Source: Luzula sylvatica (taxonomy: Eukaryota > Streptophyta > Magnoliopsida > Poales > Juncaceae). Taken from it: DNA of 64,000 bases. The stretch covers positions 54,210,855-54,274,854 of the forward strand of contig OX326960.1 in assembly GCA_946800325.1 (NCBI GenBank), read 5' to 3'. Below the pieces are notes generated by a model. That model had not been told where the DNA came from. It worked only from the letters and a program-made list of their open reading frames with translations, and made no database searches. A program made the position numbers and the translations under genes. Below, piece after piece: positions 1-12,456 of the stretch; the first letter of the stretch is position 1, and each line of letters starts with the position of its first letter.

Positions 1-2557
1 TAAATGTGAATATAAAGAAAAAAAATGAAAAATCTATATATGATTTACTAATAAATTAATAAATAATTTTATAAAACATAGATCATCTATTAATAATATA
101 TGTAGAAAATTAATTTCGTAAATCAATCAAATATATCCGTTTGAAAATTTTCTTAATTTTGACATTCACGTTAGCATAGTTCGTACATAACATCTTCTCT
201 AATTTGAATATGTGAATATATTATGAAGAAAAATATAATGCAAAAGAATGTATAATTACCATTTTTGCAAAAAGCTCCGCTAATTCGCTATGCTATATCG
301 ATATAGCTTATTTTGGATGCAAAACGATGCGCGATGCAGTTTTGTAGACCGCTACATCCAAATAAAATGTTTTTAAATGAATTTATAAAAAAATAGATGA
401 ATTTAATAAAAAGCATGTTTCACGAAAAATTATAATAATTAAAATCATTTTGGGTTGATAAATAAAAATCCCTGTCCTATTCAGACCGAGATATTTTAAC
501 TCGTTGGAGATTCTCATTTTCAAATAGTTTGTTAATTATTTTATAAATTTATATTTGAGATGTTTAACCTGAATATTTGTTAGTTTAAAGATTATTTTTT
601 ATTACATATTTACAATTAATTATTTTATCCGCAACACATTACCGCATACACTATAGCTCCTGTTATACCGTACGAAAAATATAAATTCTTGTTAATGACC
701 AAAATACTGTTGATTTATTGAATTTTATTTAATAATTTATTTTCCATTTACAATATACACATAATAAACATATATTTTATATGGAATATAAAATATCACT
801 ACAATAATACGAAAATGAAATCTTATCCCAGTTGCCAAATTATGATTTAAAAGAAATAAAAGCTTACTGAACTTATTCATCCCGACACAACCATAAAAAT
901 TAGAAGTAGTTTGTAAAATTTACATACGCGACAAGACATTGTAGGTGGCAGAGTGACCTTGCTACCACAATTCACTGAGATCCCACTCCTTGTCACACAT
1001 ATTCATAAAAAAATGCCAATGATCACATTGCCTAATTGGTTGAGTGTTTAACATAATAAAATTATATGTTGGACATGTTATGAGTTCGAGTTTCATCGGC
1101 AGATATCTATAACGACAATTGATCGTTTATTAAGTACCCTTAAAAAATACATTAAATCAACATCATAAAATTTGACATGATAATGTAAACTAGCATGATT
1201 ACAAAGTATAAATATCAATGGTCTTTTCATGAATAATTTAAACGAACAATAGAAAATAACAAGGACAGAGAAGAAAAAGAAAATAATTTTTAATTGCCAT
1301 CTAATAAATTGATTAATATCTAAAATATTCTTATTGTTTGATTCATTTATGTTTAATATTATATCATGATTTTTTTTTAAAAGAATACCACAAGTTCATA
1401 TGGGAGGGGGAGGCCAAAGAAAAATAAACAAAGGTTGCTTCGATGCTTAATTAGCATAAATAAAAGTTAAGTACCGTGTAATTATGTTGGCCTTGCTGAT
1501 AACAATGGTCATATATATAATTAAATCAAGTATGAGGCTGGTATATTTGACCAAATATAATTTGGCCGGAACTTAACTGCTATGGAAAGATACGTAATAC
1601 TTAGTTAATCAAAAAGAAACTGCACTTATGGCGATGAACTAATTAAAAAGGACTATGAAATTCATGTTTTGCTTTCTTTGCATTCCAACAGGTGAAGTAT
1701 TGTCTGAACAAGATCCAACTAAATCGTTGGAATTGAACGAGAATTTTAAAGAAATTTATTAGGCACACTGTACCTAATAAATAAGTCATCATTACGTGTT
1801 ATTAAGTGTCAATATCCATTAAAGATTGATCCATAGGATCATAAGTATTATCATTTATGTGTATGTGGATTTATTTAGGGTTTAAATTATCAAATAATTT
1901 CTAATCTAACTGATTTGACATCATAGTTGTAATATATTTTCACAAAAATTAAAGGATCCACGATCCCTAGTCCCTATAATAATCATCCTAGCTATAGTGT
2001 TCTTTTTTTTTATTTTAGTGGGATCATATCCACCAGAAGAATATGACATGCAAGATAATCACTATTTGTGTTATTTTACATCCTAATAACTTGAAAATAC
2101 CTGGTGGTGATGAATTATTATTTTTGAGTAATTTTTTTGACCTTCAAATCTCCATCATGGACAGCTAATCTGCCAGGAAGTTTATTGACTTCTTTTTTTA
2201 CTACATATAAATTGACTAGAGCGAATGTCAAACGCGGTCATTAGAATTTGCTGACTTTCAAAGATACCATATGATTTCTTCTTTATCTGAGTATGACGTT
2301 AACTTCTCCAATAATTCGATCATATACTTCAATTCTTTTTACACGTTATATACATCACCATCAAACATTTATTAATAATATTAATTGACAAATGTTTTTG
2401 TCACCGGCCATTGTTTCTTAATATTTCCGAATCAATGTCAACTCATATAAATACATTTTAGAGCAATGTCATAAAACACGAAAAACAGTACGGAACGGAC
2501 GATCACCGTTTTAGCATTTTACCCATAAAATTATAATAAAACGGCTAAAAACGGTCA
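1..2557. other. gene-free AT-rich intergenic DNA
   Basis: No reading frame here looks like a protein and I see no splice-consistent exon series. The stretch is AT-rich with short homopolymer runs. The only recognisable structure is a tRNA-like SINE head near 1.03-1.11 kb, listed separately. Confidence 0.6.
1026..1175 (+). mobile_element. tRNA-derived SINE-like remnant
   Basis: A head of the form TTGCCTAATTGGTTGAGT resembles an RNA polymerase III A box. About 55 bases on, GAGTTCGAGTTTC resembles a B box. The same A-box/B-box arrangement recurs at 2.92, 8.3 and 59.3 kb, which points to a dispersed tRNA-derived SINE family rather than a functional tRNA gene; no cloverleaf can be drawn. The ends are uncertain. 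Confidence 0.4.
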
Positions 2558-2718
2558 CTAAAATGAACAGTAATTTGTACCACATTTCAACCATGAATTA
2601 GAGAAATTTGAATCAACCATGATTTGAGAATGAAATAAATCATGAATTGTACCATATTTCAATTGGAGTAAGGCAAGAGACATTTCAATTGGAGTACATG
2701 CAATTGGGGTAGAGGCAA

Positions 2719-2780
2719 GAGCAATGTGTGTGTGTGTGTGTGTGTGGGTGGGGGGTTGGGCTTGGGGGAGGGGGGAGGCC
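2719..2780. repeat. (TG)n microsatellite with G-rich tail
   Basis: About ten TG units run into a G-rich tract (GGGTGGGGGG and similar). It is a simple repeat with no sign of coding. Confidence 0.7.
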
Positions 2781-2914
2781 ACCCCGCTATTAGCCAAGTG
2801 GGTTTCACCTTGCTGAAGAACGAGAACCCCATGAAATTGAAACGAAAATATTAGCGAATGAAGAAAGTTTGCTCGTTTCAAAACTAATAATTATCATAAA
2901 ATTGTTTATATTTC

Positions 2915-3060
2915 ACCAAGAATAAAGTGGTTTAGTGCTAAAACTTAAAACATGTGTTTAAGAATTGTGAGGTCTTGAGTTCGATACTCTCAAACCACAT
3001 GTTTTGAATATTTTTACGTTTGGCCCCTCTTATAAAATTCAAAATTTTTTCGCTCCCCAT
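2915..3060 (+). mobile_element. tRNA-derived SINE-like head
   Basis: AAGTGGTTTAGTGCTAAAAC fits a pol III A box, and GGTCTTGAGTTCGATACTC about 45 bases later fits a B box (GGTTCGANNC). Copies with related heads lie at 1.03 kb and, inverted, at 8.3 and 59.3 kb. The 3' limit is not defined. Confidence 0.45.
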
Positions 3061-3074
3061 GTAAATTGATTGAA

Positions 3075-3330
3075 GATCCTCCCTTGGGCAAGAGGGTAGT
3101 GAAGTCGAGACAAGTCACGGAGCAGTCTTCACATCCACCCTTGGGCAAGAGAGAGAGAGTGAGAGAGAGAGCTTCAGACTTGACTTTCATGCGAGAGAGA
3201 GGTAGAGTTCACTCTCCACTTTGAGGCGAGAGGAGTGTTCAGCTCAAGCCGCCGCGTCGCGCGTGTGAGATAGAGAGAGGTCGAAAGAGAAGAAAGGAAG
3301 AGAAAGAGAAGAAATCTTGCACCGGAAAAA
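3075..3330. other. purine-rich stretch with GAGA tracts
   Basis: The phrase CCCTTGGGCAAGAG occurs twice (about 3080 and 3138), followed by GAGAGA-rich DNA. It could be the decayed leader of an element or transcript. No coding frame is supported. Confidence 0.3.
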
Positions 3331-3732
3331 AATTTAGTGGGCAAAAAAATATAAAAACACTCACGTCCATCATATTTGTAGTAAAAAACAGAATAATTTC
3401 AGGTCGAAAAATGTTTCTTCAGTGAAAAAACGGTAAAGAAACAATTGACAGTTTTTCTCAATCGTGTTGCAAAAAAACGATTTGGTTTTCCACTGTTTTT
3501 CCACCATTCTCTCCTCTTTTTACAACAGTGCTTTAGAGACTATTTTTGTTGTCAGTCCGATCACCACCAATCAAGCGGTGACGCGGGACATTTTATTTTT
3601 TATGATGTTGTGTACATTGTTACATAAATATATAAAGCTAAACACAATAACCAACATCCTTACTTGACCAATGCGGCCAACAATGCTAATTTCTCAAAAG
3701 CTATGAATGTAAATTAAATTTCAACCATATAG

Positions 3733-3882
3733 ATGTGTGTGTGTGCGCGCGTGCAGGTGTGGGTGTGGGTGTGCGTGCGTGTGCACGCCAGTGTGTGCGG
3801 GTGTGGGTGGACTGTGTGTGTGTGGTTGTGTGGGTGTGTGGGTGTGTAGGGGTGTGTCGGTGCGTGTGTGCGAGCACGGGCG

Positions 3883-3949
<67 letters not shown>
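3733..3949. repeat. TG-rich tract joined to long (TA)n microsatellite
   Basis: Irregular TGTG/GGTGTG repeats (3733-3882) pass directly into about 32 TA units (about 3885-3949). The open frames here that translate as alternating I/Y or V/C are by-products of the simple repeat. Confidence 0.9.
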
Positions 3950-3953
<4 letters not shown>

Positions 3954-4187
3954 TGCTACGGAAAATTCAAAAAAAAGAATTCACGCGTGCAAAATTTACT
4001 GATGAAACTAGCAAAATATATTATTCAAATTAGCAAAATATACTGATGAATCCACATGTTAACATAGTTAAAATTGAGAATAAAATAATACATTTTCAAT
4101 ATATATTTTGATAAATACAAGAATATATTTTGTTAATTTCAGTATTATATTTTGGTCTTTGAATTCTTTTTATGGATTCTTGTTAGC

Positions 4188-4188
<1 letters not shown>
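3950..4188. mobile_element. foldback MITE, family B copy 1, between (TA)n tracts
   Basis: The left end, starting with AAGGTTGCTACGGAAAATTC, pairs as an inverted repeat with the right end, which finishes GGATTCTTGTTAGCATA. The interior is a loose palindrome built on AGCAAAATATACTG and its complement. It is flanked by (TA)n on both sides. Related copies are at 4223-4470 and 20723-20968. It is non-coding, with no transposase. Confidence 0.65.
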
Positions 4189-4222
<34 letters not shown>

Positions 4223-4470
4223 AGTTTGCTAAGGAGAATTCAAAAAAAACAATCCAAAAAGAATCCACGCAGACAAAATATACGAATGAAATTAGCAAAA
4301 TATACTATTTGAATGAACAAAATGTACTATTGAATCCAACATGTTAACATGGCCAAAATTAAGAATAAAATAAGATATTTTCAACAGTATATTTTGCTAC
4401 ATACAAAAATATATTTTGCTAATTTCAATAGTATATTTTGGACCTTGGATTCTTTTTAGCATTTCTTCAT
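4223..4470. mobile_element. foldback MITE, family B copy 2
   Basis: It starts AAGTTTGCTAAGGAGAATTC and ends GGATTCTTTTTAGCATTTC, an inverted pair. The inside shares AGCAAAATATACTATT and TATTTTGCTAATTTCA phrases with the copy at 3950. (TA)n/(CA)n lies on the left and a short (TA)n on the right. Confidence 0.65.
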
Positions 4471-4481
4471 ATATATATATA

Positions 4482-5337
<856 letters not shown>

Positions 5338-5366
<29 letters not shown>
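5338..5366. repeat. (AT)n spacer between two foldback elements
   Basis: About 14 AT units lie exactly between two related foldback elements. Confidence 0.95.
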
Positions 5367-5369
<3 letters not shown>

Positions 5370-5888
5370 TAGGTTCAATGGCCAACACCCTTGTTTGGCC
5401 AACTCGGCCAACAACGTTTATTTCTCATAATATATACATGAAAATAAAAATCCAACCGCATAGATGTGATATACATCACTTGAGAATGTTATAGATTTAA
5501 TTTCATGAAAAATAAATATTTTTATCATCTCCATCATGATACGTAAATATATTGACGGATGACAATATTTACGACATGATTCATCATGAAATCAATTTTA
5601 AAATTCGAATTTTTTTCATTGGATTTAATTTAAATTATATAGATAGACTTTAGATTAATTTTTACAATGTTTCGACTTTTCTTTCATCGAAATCTAAAAA
5701 AATACCGAAATAGACGGTTGTGAAAATAACTTATCGATTTTGTTAGATAGAAAAATGCAAATGAGACAAAATTTGTTCTACAACATATCTAAATGATATA
5801 GATTGCATCTATACGGTTAAAATTTAATTTTCATTTATATAATTTGAGAAATAAACGTTGTTGGCCGAGTTGGCCATTGAACCTAGCC
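5367..5888. mobile_element. foldback MITE, family D copy 2
   Basis: It begins GGCTAGGTTCAATGGCCAAC and ends with the complementary GTTGGCCATTGAACCTAGCC, an almost perfect terminal inverted repeat that continues inward. It is similar to the copy at 4811-5337 through most of its length. (TA)n follows at 5889-5909. Confidence 0.8.
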
Positions 5889-6132
5889 CATATATATATA
5901 TATATATATTGTGTAATCATGACTCGTAGACTTGTTTACTATAAATGTTATATTAAAATATTTTCTATAATAATTTTATTATATAATATTCTATAATAAT
6001 TATATTATAAAATAGCTATAAAGTTATTATTTTTCCAATCTTCTTTGAACTGCTCCACGTGGACTCTTCTTTGCCATTTATATATGGAGTTTTGATGATT
6101 GATTATTATATATATATTTTATCTATCACTAC

Positions 6133-6642
6133 CAAGGTTTTAAAAATCGGCCTAGGCGCTAGGCGCCGACAAAACGTCCAGTTTTACTCTAATCGTTTAT
6201 GTCTAGGCCGAATTCCGCCTAGGCCCGCCTAGATACCGCCTAGGCGCCGAATAATTCCGTTTATGCCCAGCCCACTTAAATTTTATTTTTAAGCCCCCAG
6301 CCCATTTTTTTTTAAGGCCTGCACCCTTCTCTTTTTTCTTTTTTCCTATTGTTCTTTCTATTTTTAGTAACTTTATTTTGTGGTTTATTTGGATTTGTGT
6401 TAATGTTATGTTGTAAATTTCATGTTATGATTTGTTTGGACGTTGTCTTTAATAAAATCCATATACACTATTTTATTATAAAAAGTTGTAGCACAAATTA
6501 TAATATATAAAAATTAAAAAATATGACAAAAACTATGTAAAATTACAAATCCGCCTAGATCCGATTAATCTACGATTAATCCCTCTAGGCGCTAGACGGT
6601 GTCCGTCCGTCCGACTAGCGCCTAGCGATTTCTGTAACATTG
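6133..6642. mobile_element. non-autonomous hAT element with exact 8-bp TSD
   Basis: ATCACTAC occurs directly outside both ends (6125-6132 and 6643-6650), an 8-bp duplication as expected for hAT transposons. The termini CAAGGTTTTAAAAATCGG and CCGAC...CGATTTCTGTAACATTG are inverted repeats, followed inward by GCCTAGGCGC-type repeats on the left and GACTAGCGCCTAG on the right. The 510-bp element has no transposase frame. Confidence 0.75.
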
Positions 6643-6796
6643 ATCACTACTCATTTTTCAGGTGCAGTTAAATTTTTAGTGCTGGTATTTTTTTTAATAT
6701 ATCTCAATATTAAGTGTTAGCACCCGATTTAATTGGTACTCGGAGAAATGAACTTCCCGTGCACTTCGGAATTATCCATTGTCATGGCCCTTCCCA

Positions 6797-7515
6797 TTAG
6801 AGGTGGCAATCGGACGGGTCGGATCGGGTACGGATCGGATTAATTCGGGTTCGAGTGGGTCCTTTCGTTTTGCGGGTCGTTCGCATCATCAGGTCGTTCG
6901 GATCGCGGATCGTTCAGATCCGGGTCATTCGATTCCGGGTCGTTTCGGTTTTCGGATCATTCGGTTCCGGGTCGTTTCGGTTTTCGGATCATTCGGTTTC
7001 CGTTATTTCGATTTTCGAGTCATTCGGATTTCGCAAAATTTGATTTCGAATCATTTCGTTTTCGAAAATTTTGTTTTCGGGTCGTTATGAATTTATTTTA
7101 TTGATTCCGAGACATTTTAGCAATAATATATTGATTTTATGAATAATATATTAATTTTTGGGTCATTCGGGTCATGAGTTTCGAGTCATTCGGATCATGA
7201 GTTTCGGGTATTCGGGTCGTTCGGATATATGGTCATTCGCTTTCGGATTTATTTCGAGTTCGGATCATTCGGTTTCGGATGGATTTCGGGTCGTTCGGAT
7301 ATTTGGTCATTTGCTTTCGGATTTATTTCGAGTTCGGATCATTCGGTTTCGGATCGGTTCGGGTCATTCGATTTCGGTTCCATTTCGGGTTCGGGTCATT
7401 CGGTTTCTGTTCGGTTTCGGTTTCGTGTCGTTGACTTTTCAACATTTCGGTTTCGGTCGGGTTCAGATTCGGAGACGTTGGGTCGTTTTTTCGGGTTGGG
7501 TCAGATTTTGCAAGC
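6797..7515. repeat. degenerate TTCGGGTCATTCGG minisatellite field
   Basis: Short variants of TCGGGTCATTCGGTTTCGG recur dozens of times after an AGAGGTGGCAATCGGACGGG start. Long open frames occur because the repeat has few stop codons; they show no conserved domain. Similar fields lie at 58.26-58.40 kb (other strand) and 59.38-59.78 kb. Confidence 0.8.
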
Positions 7516-8242
7516 TCTCCTTCCCGCTTCGCGCTAGTGCTATCTTCTCTTATATATTTTTTTTATATTTTTTACATCTTTTTTCTATACTATATGATAA
7601 AATATGTGTTGTTGCTTATATCATTTTTATTATTATTTATATATTTTCTCCATTAATTTATTATTTTTTTATACTAAAGATTAATGATCTGATGTTATTT
7701 ATATTTATTATTATTATTTTTATCTTTGTACTATATCTTTTCCCTTATTATTATTTATATATATTTTTATAGTTGAGATTAAATATCTGTTGTTATGTAT
7801 ATTTTGTATTATTATTTATATATTTTTCTATACTATGGAAAAAATATGTTGTTTCTATTTTTTTCATTGTAAAAATGTATACATATGAAGTTATCTACAT
7901 ATTTATATATTTTTCTAAATTATGTATAAAAATTTGTTGTTATTTATATCATTTTGATTGAAAAAGGTATAAATATGAATTTGAAAAATATAAAAACATC
8001 TCCGTTGTTCAAATGTTAAGACATTTCTTGAAAAAAATAATCGTCGTCTAACTATTGGTCTATGTATTTTTTTTAAGCCTGCATTTTTGCCATATGACGT
8101 TATATGATTAAAAGAAACGATCCGAAGGGCAATAACACCAGGATGCATTAACAATCCTCGAAATTTTATTAACCGATTATTATTTTTATTTTTTTAATGG
8201 TATCCGACAAGTGATCGATTTCGTTACTGATACCTAATTTTT

Positions 8243-8345
8243 TTGATGCTAATGAAAATCTAACCCACAACCTCTCACACCATATGGTTTTTTGTGTTTC
8301 ACACTCAACCAACTAAACTATGGATTCATTGGCATTAACCGATTA
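8243..8345 (-). mobile_element. tRNA-derived SINE-like head
   Basis: On the minus strand, CATAGTTTAGTTGGTTGAGT fits an A box and GAGAGGTTGTGGGTTAGATT fits a weak B box. The order and wording match the copy at 59.2-59.4 kb (GGTTGAGTGTTT ... GAGGTTGTGGGTT). Confidence 0.5.
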
Positions 8346-8387
8346 TTATCGTATCCTTCCTGACTTATAAGTATCATTTGAAAATAG

Positions 8388-8656
8388 GATAATTTTATTC
8401 CCCCTCAATTCCCAACCACATCCTCTATATCATCAATTAACAATTAATTGGTGATTAATTAACACGGTCATTAATAAAATATCATTTCATTAACTATTAA
8501 TTGATATTGATTAAGAATTATTAATTCATATGTATTTTAATTATATATTCATTAATTGTTAATGAAATATAATTTTGTTAATTACTTGTGTGATTAGTGG
8601 TTAATACATGATATAGAGGATGTGGTGGGGAAATATGGGGGCACAGTAAATGTCTC
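8388..8656. mobile_element. Mutator-type MITE, family M copy 1
   Basis: Inverted termini share ACCACATCCTCTATATCAT and its complement. The flanks carry TTGAAAATAG (8378-8387) and TTCAAAATAG (8657-8666), a 10-bp duplication with one mismatch. Related copies are at 41375-41639 and 42872-43028. It is non-coding, with an AT-rich palindromic middle. Confidence 0.65.
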
Positions 8657-8666
8657 TTCAAAATAG

Positions 8667-10023
8667 TACAAGTTTGTCATGGCTCACTATTGACAAATGA
8701 TAATTGGCATTATTTTTATGTTTTAATTATTTATCAAGCAAGTACACATTTCTTTTAGATTTTAGAAAAACTAGCTTTTTTTTCCCCCGCGGAATACTTC
8801 GAGTTTGTTATGATTTAATTTTTCCTAATATGTAATTGGATTCTACGTTTTTTACCTGATTGTTCACACATATGTGTCTTGGTGTATTTTTAACCCACTA
8901 TTTTTTTTTTTGATATTGTAAAAAATCTCTATCTTTTTGTAAATTCCAAAAAAAATCATCTACCAAACTTTTATTTCCTAATATTACCCTATGGATGATA
9001 TTAAAAAAAATTTTGTCCAAATACCCTTCAATCTTCATAATTAATTATTATTATTTTTTTGTTATTTATTGTTAATTTTAAGAAATTAATAATCATTTCT
9101 TAACGTGTAGTGATTTAAAAAAAATGAAATTATTATACAGTGTGTTCATATAATTTTAATATATTTTTTTATATTTAAGAAAAACTAACATAAGATAATA
9201 ATAAAAAAAATAAACAACAATAAAAAAAACACATTAAAAATATATTGTTGAAAAATATCTATTTAAACATCAATTTTTTTATTTTCGTTGTCATTTTATT
9301 TTTGTAATAGTTTCATGATTTTGTATTTTTTTAAATGTTTGCAACGTGTTATTTGAGTATTATGTTCATCTTATTATTATTTTGTGTTAGTTCTTCAGGA
9401 AAAAATGTAAAATTCAAATATATACAATGTATGAAATATTAAAATTATAGAAATATAACATATACTATTTTTTTTAATTATTATATGCTAAAAAATTAGG
9501 ATATTTTTAAACTAATAAAAAATAATATATTTTTTTCAATTACTACATGCGTAAATTTAAGAGGTTTTTACAATATCCATAAATTGAATGAGTTTTTAAT
9601 AAAAATTTCATATTTTATCGAGACAAATAAATATGAATGAACTTGTCCACGATGGACCAAGGTTCATGTAATTTTTGAATTAGTTGGTTTATATAGACCA
9701 TGTTCAAATAAAAAATCAAATATTTTAGATCTTTTGATCAAGATCATATGGGTCACATTAAGTGATGATGTGGTCTTTTGTGAGAGCTTCAATTTTTCTA
9801 AAATTATATATATCATTAATAAGATAAAATATTAAATTAAATGATTCAACGGGTCAAGTGAGAAGCAACACCAAAAGACACACGGAACAAATCACAGAAA
9901 AAAAAATACATGAAGATGTGACGTGGCTTCATATGGTGATAGTAAATCTCTTAACTTTATACATAAGTATAAATATAAAAATTGGGTTATATACACCATT
10001 GATAAAATTATTAATAAAAAATG
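8667..10023. other. gene-free AT-rich intergenic DNA
   Basis: I find no credible exon, RNA gene or clear terminal repeat. Homopolymer runs are frequent. Confidence 0.5.
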
Positions 10024-11415
10024 CAAGTTTCAATGATAATTTAAAATCTCACACTTCCGGAGTCTGAGAGTCCGGATTTTAGAATTTGCCAAATCATTCT
10101 CACTCTCTCTCCGTTTCTCACACTCTGCTTCTCTCAAATATTTAGAGATATGCATTGTGCGCCCATATTTCACCTAAACATATTTTATATAATGATTGAA
10201 ATAATTAAAATTATTAATATACAATTAGCAAATAAAATATGTTAATAAATGACTAAATGTAAATTGTTTTACATGTTATTGTTCCCCATATCTTAATTAA
10301 TATATTCTATGTTGCAATGATTTATTATTCTAGTATTGTCGCATTCATATCGTATTAGATGCGATATTTGTATTTGAATACTTCCAACAGTCTGTACCCT
10401 ATAATATTTATTAACAAAATAAAATAACATAATTGTACTACCAGACTAACAAATAATCTTATATTTTTTTTTACAAGTACATTAATAACAATTAATACTT
10501 TTTTTTATCATATAATAATTTATTAATTTGTTCACATTATAACTTTTCAAAAAATAATATATAATAATTATTGTTCGTAATATTTATTTCCCAAGATTTA
10601 TTCAAATGACATACTACAAATTAAAATCAAGATTGTAATTTAAAAGTATCCATGATTTTAAAATTAACATATATTAATTATTAAAAAAATATATAATATT
10701 ATTTTTGTGAAATATATATTATTTTTTATGATTATTTTTTCAAACATATTTGTACAAAATAATTCCTAAAATTTTTGTAATTGTTGTTTAAAAACAAATC
10801 TCATTTCCTACCATTTATGCAAAAAAACACAATACAAATTAAATCATGGGAATGAAATTATTTCGTATTGTGTTTTTGTTCGCACAATTTATGACCATTT
10901 TATTCCCACCATTTCGAATAAATGTTGGGCAATAAATATTATTTAAAATGATAATTATTATATATTATTTTCAATTTTTTTTTGTAATGTGAACAAATTA
11001 ATATATGATAAAAAAATTATTCTTTATTAATGTACTTGTTAAAAAATTATTAATATATGTATAAAATTATTTGTTAGTCTCGTAGTACAATTATGTGATT
11101 TTACTTGGTTAACAAATATTACGGATACATACTATGCGGTAAGATTTCGAATACAAACATCACATCTAATACGATATGAATGCGACAATACGAGAATATT
11201 TAATCTTTGCAACAAATCATATATTAATTATGATATGATGATAATAACATGTAGAACAAATTACATTTATTAATTAAGACAATTTATTCGTTAATTATAT
11301 ATCACATATTAATTAGGTCAAATGGGGGGGGGGGGGACATACATATCTCCAAATTAAAAAATCCGGATGTCAGAATCCGGAAGCATGAGATTTGGGATTA
11401 TGTTTAAAACTTTGT
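10024..11415. mobile_element. 1.4-kb foldback (long-arm inverted repeat) element
   Basis: The left arm from CTCACACTTCCGGAGTCTGA and the right arm ending in TCAGAATCCGGAAGCATGAG are inverted repeats. Pairing continues inward: GTATTGTCGCATTCATATCG at 10.33 kb matches its complement at 11.18 kb, and CATAATTGTACTACCAGACT at 10.43 kb matches 11.09 kb. Arms are about 600 bp around a centre near 10.72 kb. No transposase and no clear target duplication. It ends about 440 bp before the ERF start codon. Confidence 0.65.
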
Positions 11416-11703
11416 TTTTGTGTTAATTTTTTTTAAAGGTGGATACTATTCAAAAATTTCTTAGATTTTAAGGTCCAATTGAACAAGTGAACAAAATCTT
11501 GAAATGATATGAGGAACCCAACGATCACCATCCAATTGATTAAGAAACCCGCGGTGCAAAACGTGCTTTTTCTCTCCCACTCAACGTGCTTATTAAATTG
11601 GAAAACGAAAAATATACATGTCCCATCATTCCTGAATGGACATTCGGAACTCTACCATTGGCAAGTACATTCTCAACAACATACGCGTCTTTCTCCTCCA
11701 AAT

Positions 11704-11716
11704 CCTATATTTATAA
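11704..11716 (+). promoter_or_regulatory. TATA box of the ERF gene
   Basis: CTATATTTATAAT sits about 140 bases upstream of the preferred ATG at 11854. It predicts transcription from about 11735-11745, making the more upstream ATG at 11755 nearly leaderless. Confidence 0.55.
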
Positions 11717-11853
11717 TTCATCGCCTCTGCCTCATCCTCCCCCACCATTGATCAATGCATACTCAGCTTAAATTTTCACTAAAACGAATTGCACTGACTA
11801 AAACATACCACGATCCGTCACGGCCCGAAACGTGTTGTCGTACTCAAAACACC

Positions 11854-12456
11854 ATGTCCAACATTGACAGTACAAACAATACTGGAGGCGCATCTTCGGT
11901 CTCGACTGGAGAGAAAAAGTATAGGGGAGTGCGACAACGCAAGTGGGGCAGATGGGTGTCAGAGATCAGACTGCCTAATAGTCGTGAGCGTATATGGCTC
12001 GGTTCTTATGATACACCCGAGAAAGCCGCTCGTGCATTCGATGCTGCTTCTGTCTGTCTACGTGGGCCCCACGGGGCCAATTTAAATTTCCCCGACTCGC
12101 CACCTCAGGTCTCGTGTACCAGTAGTAGAGGTCATACGATCGATCCTCAAGAAATCCAGGCCGAAGCTACCAATCATGCCAATAATATGGCTAGTTCGTC
12201 GATGAGATTAGAAAATCAGTTTTCTTCAGATGCGTTTGTATCCGATATTGTGCCAAATTCTGGTGCAGGAGGAACGGCAATGGATTGGTGCTTCATGGAT
12301 AATTTGTTGTCGCCGGTAGGGACACGACAAATAGGTTTCGTCGAAGATTTTGGGTATAATCAATATTTTTCTTTCCCGCCAACGCCTGCAGCGGTGCCTG
12401 AAGAAACCGATGAAAATGGAACCGCATCAAATTCTTTTGATCTTTGGAACTTTTAA
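11854..12456 (+). CDS. AP2/ERF transcription factor, group II (ERF016/017/018-like)
   Basis: Intronless gene, 200 aa from this ATG. It encodes a nuclear DNA-binding factor. A single AP2 domain spans about residues 21-80: [19 protein letters not shown], then [18 protein letters not shown] and a C-terminal [11 protein letters not shown]. Val followed by Leu at the usual DREB positions 14 and 19 (WVSEIRLP) is typical of ERF group II (DREB A-5) members such as ERF017. The protein ends DLWNF, as I recall for that clade. An in-frame ATG at 11755 would add 33 residues with no family likeness, and the TATA position also argues for 11854. The target is probably a GCC/DRE-type element, but the Leu19 variant makes specificity uncertain. 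The long foldback element lies just upstream. Confidence 0.88.
   Translation: MSNIDSTNNTGGASSVSTGEKKYRGVRQRKWGRWVSEIRLPNSRERIWLGSYDTPEKAARAFDAASVCLRGPHGANLNFPDSPPQVSCTSSRGHTIDPQEIQAEATNHANNMASSSMRLENQFSSDAFVSDIVPNSGAGGTAMDWCFMDNLLSPVGTRQIGFVEDFGYNQYFSFPPTPAAVPEETDENGTASNSFDLWNF

Noticed and set aside
2921..2992. Possible tRNA gene
   Set aside because: A and B boxes are present but acceptor and anticodon stems cannot be formed, and similar heads recur in the window. SINE origin fits better.
7158..7772. 204-residue open frame rich in F, G, S and R
   Set aside because: It is the translation of the degenerate TTCGGGT repeat followed by AT-rich DNA, with no conserved protein features.
11755..11853. 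Upstream in-frame start for the ERF gene
   Set aside because: The extra 33 residues lack ERF likeness and the ATG would lie almost at the transcription start predicted from the TATA box.
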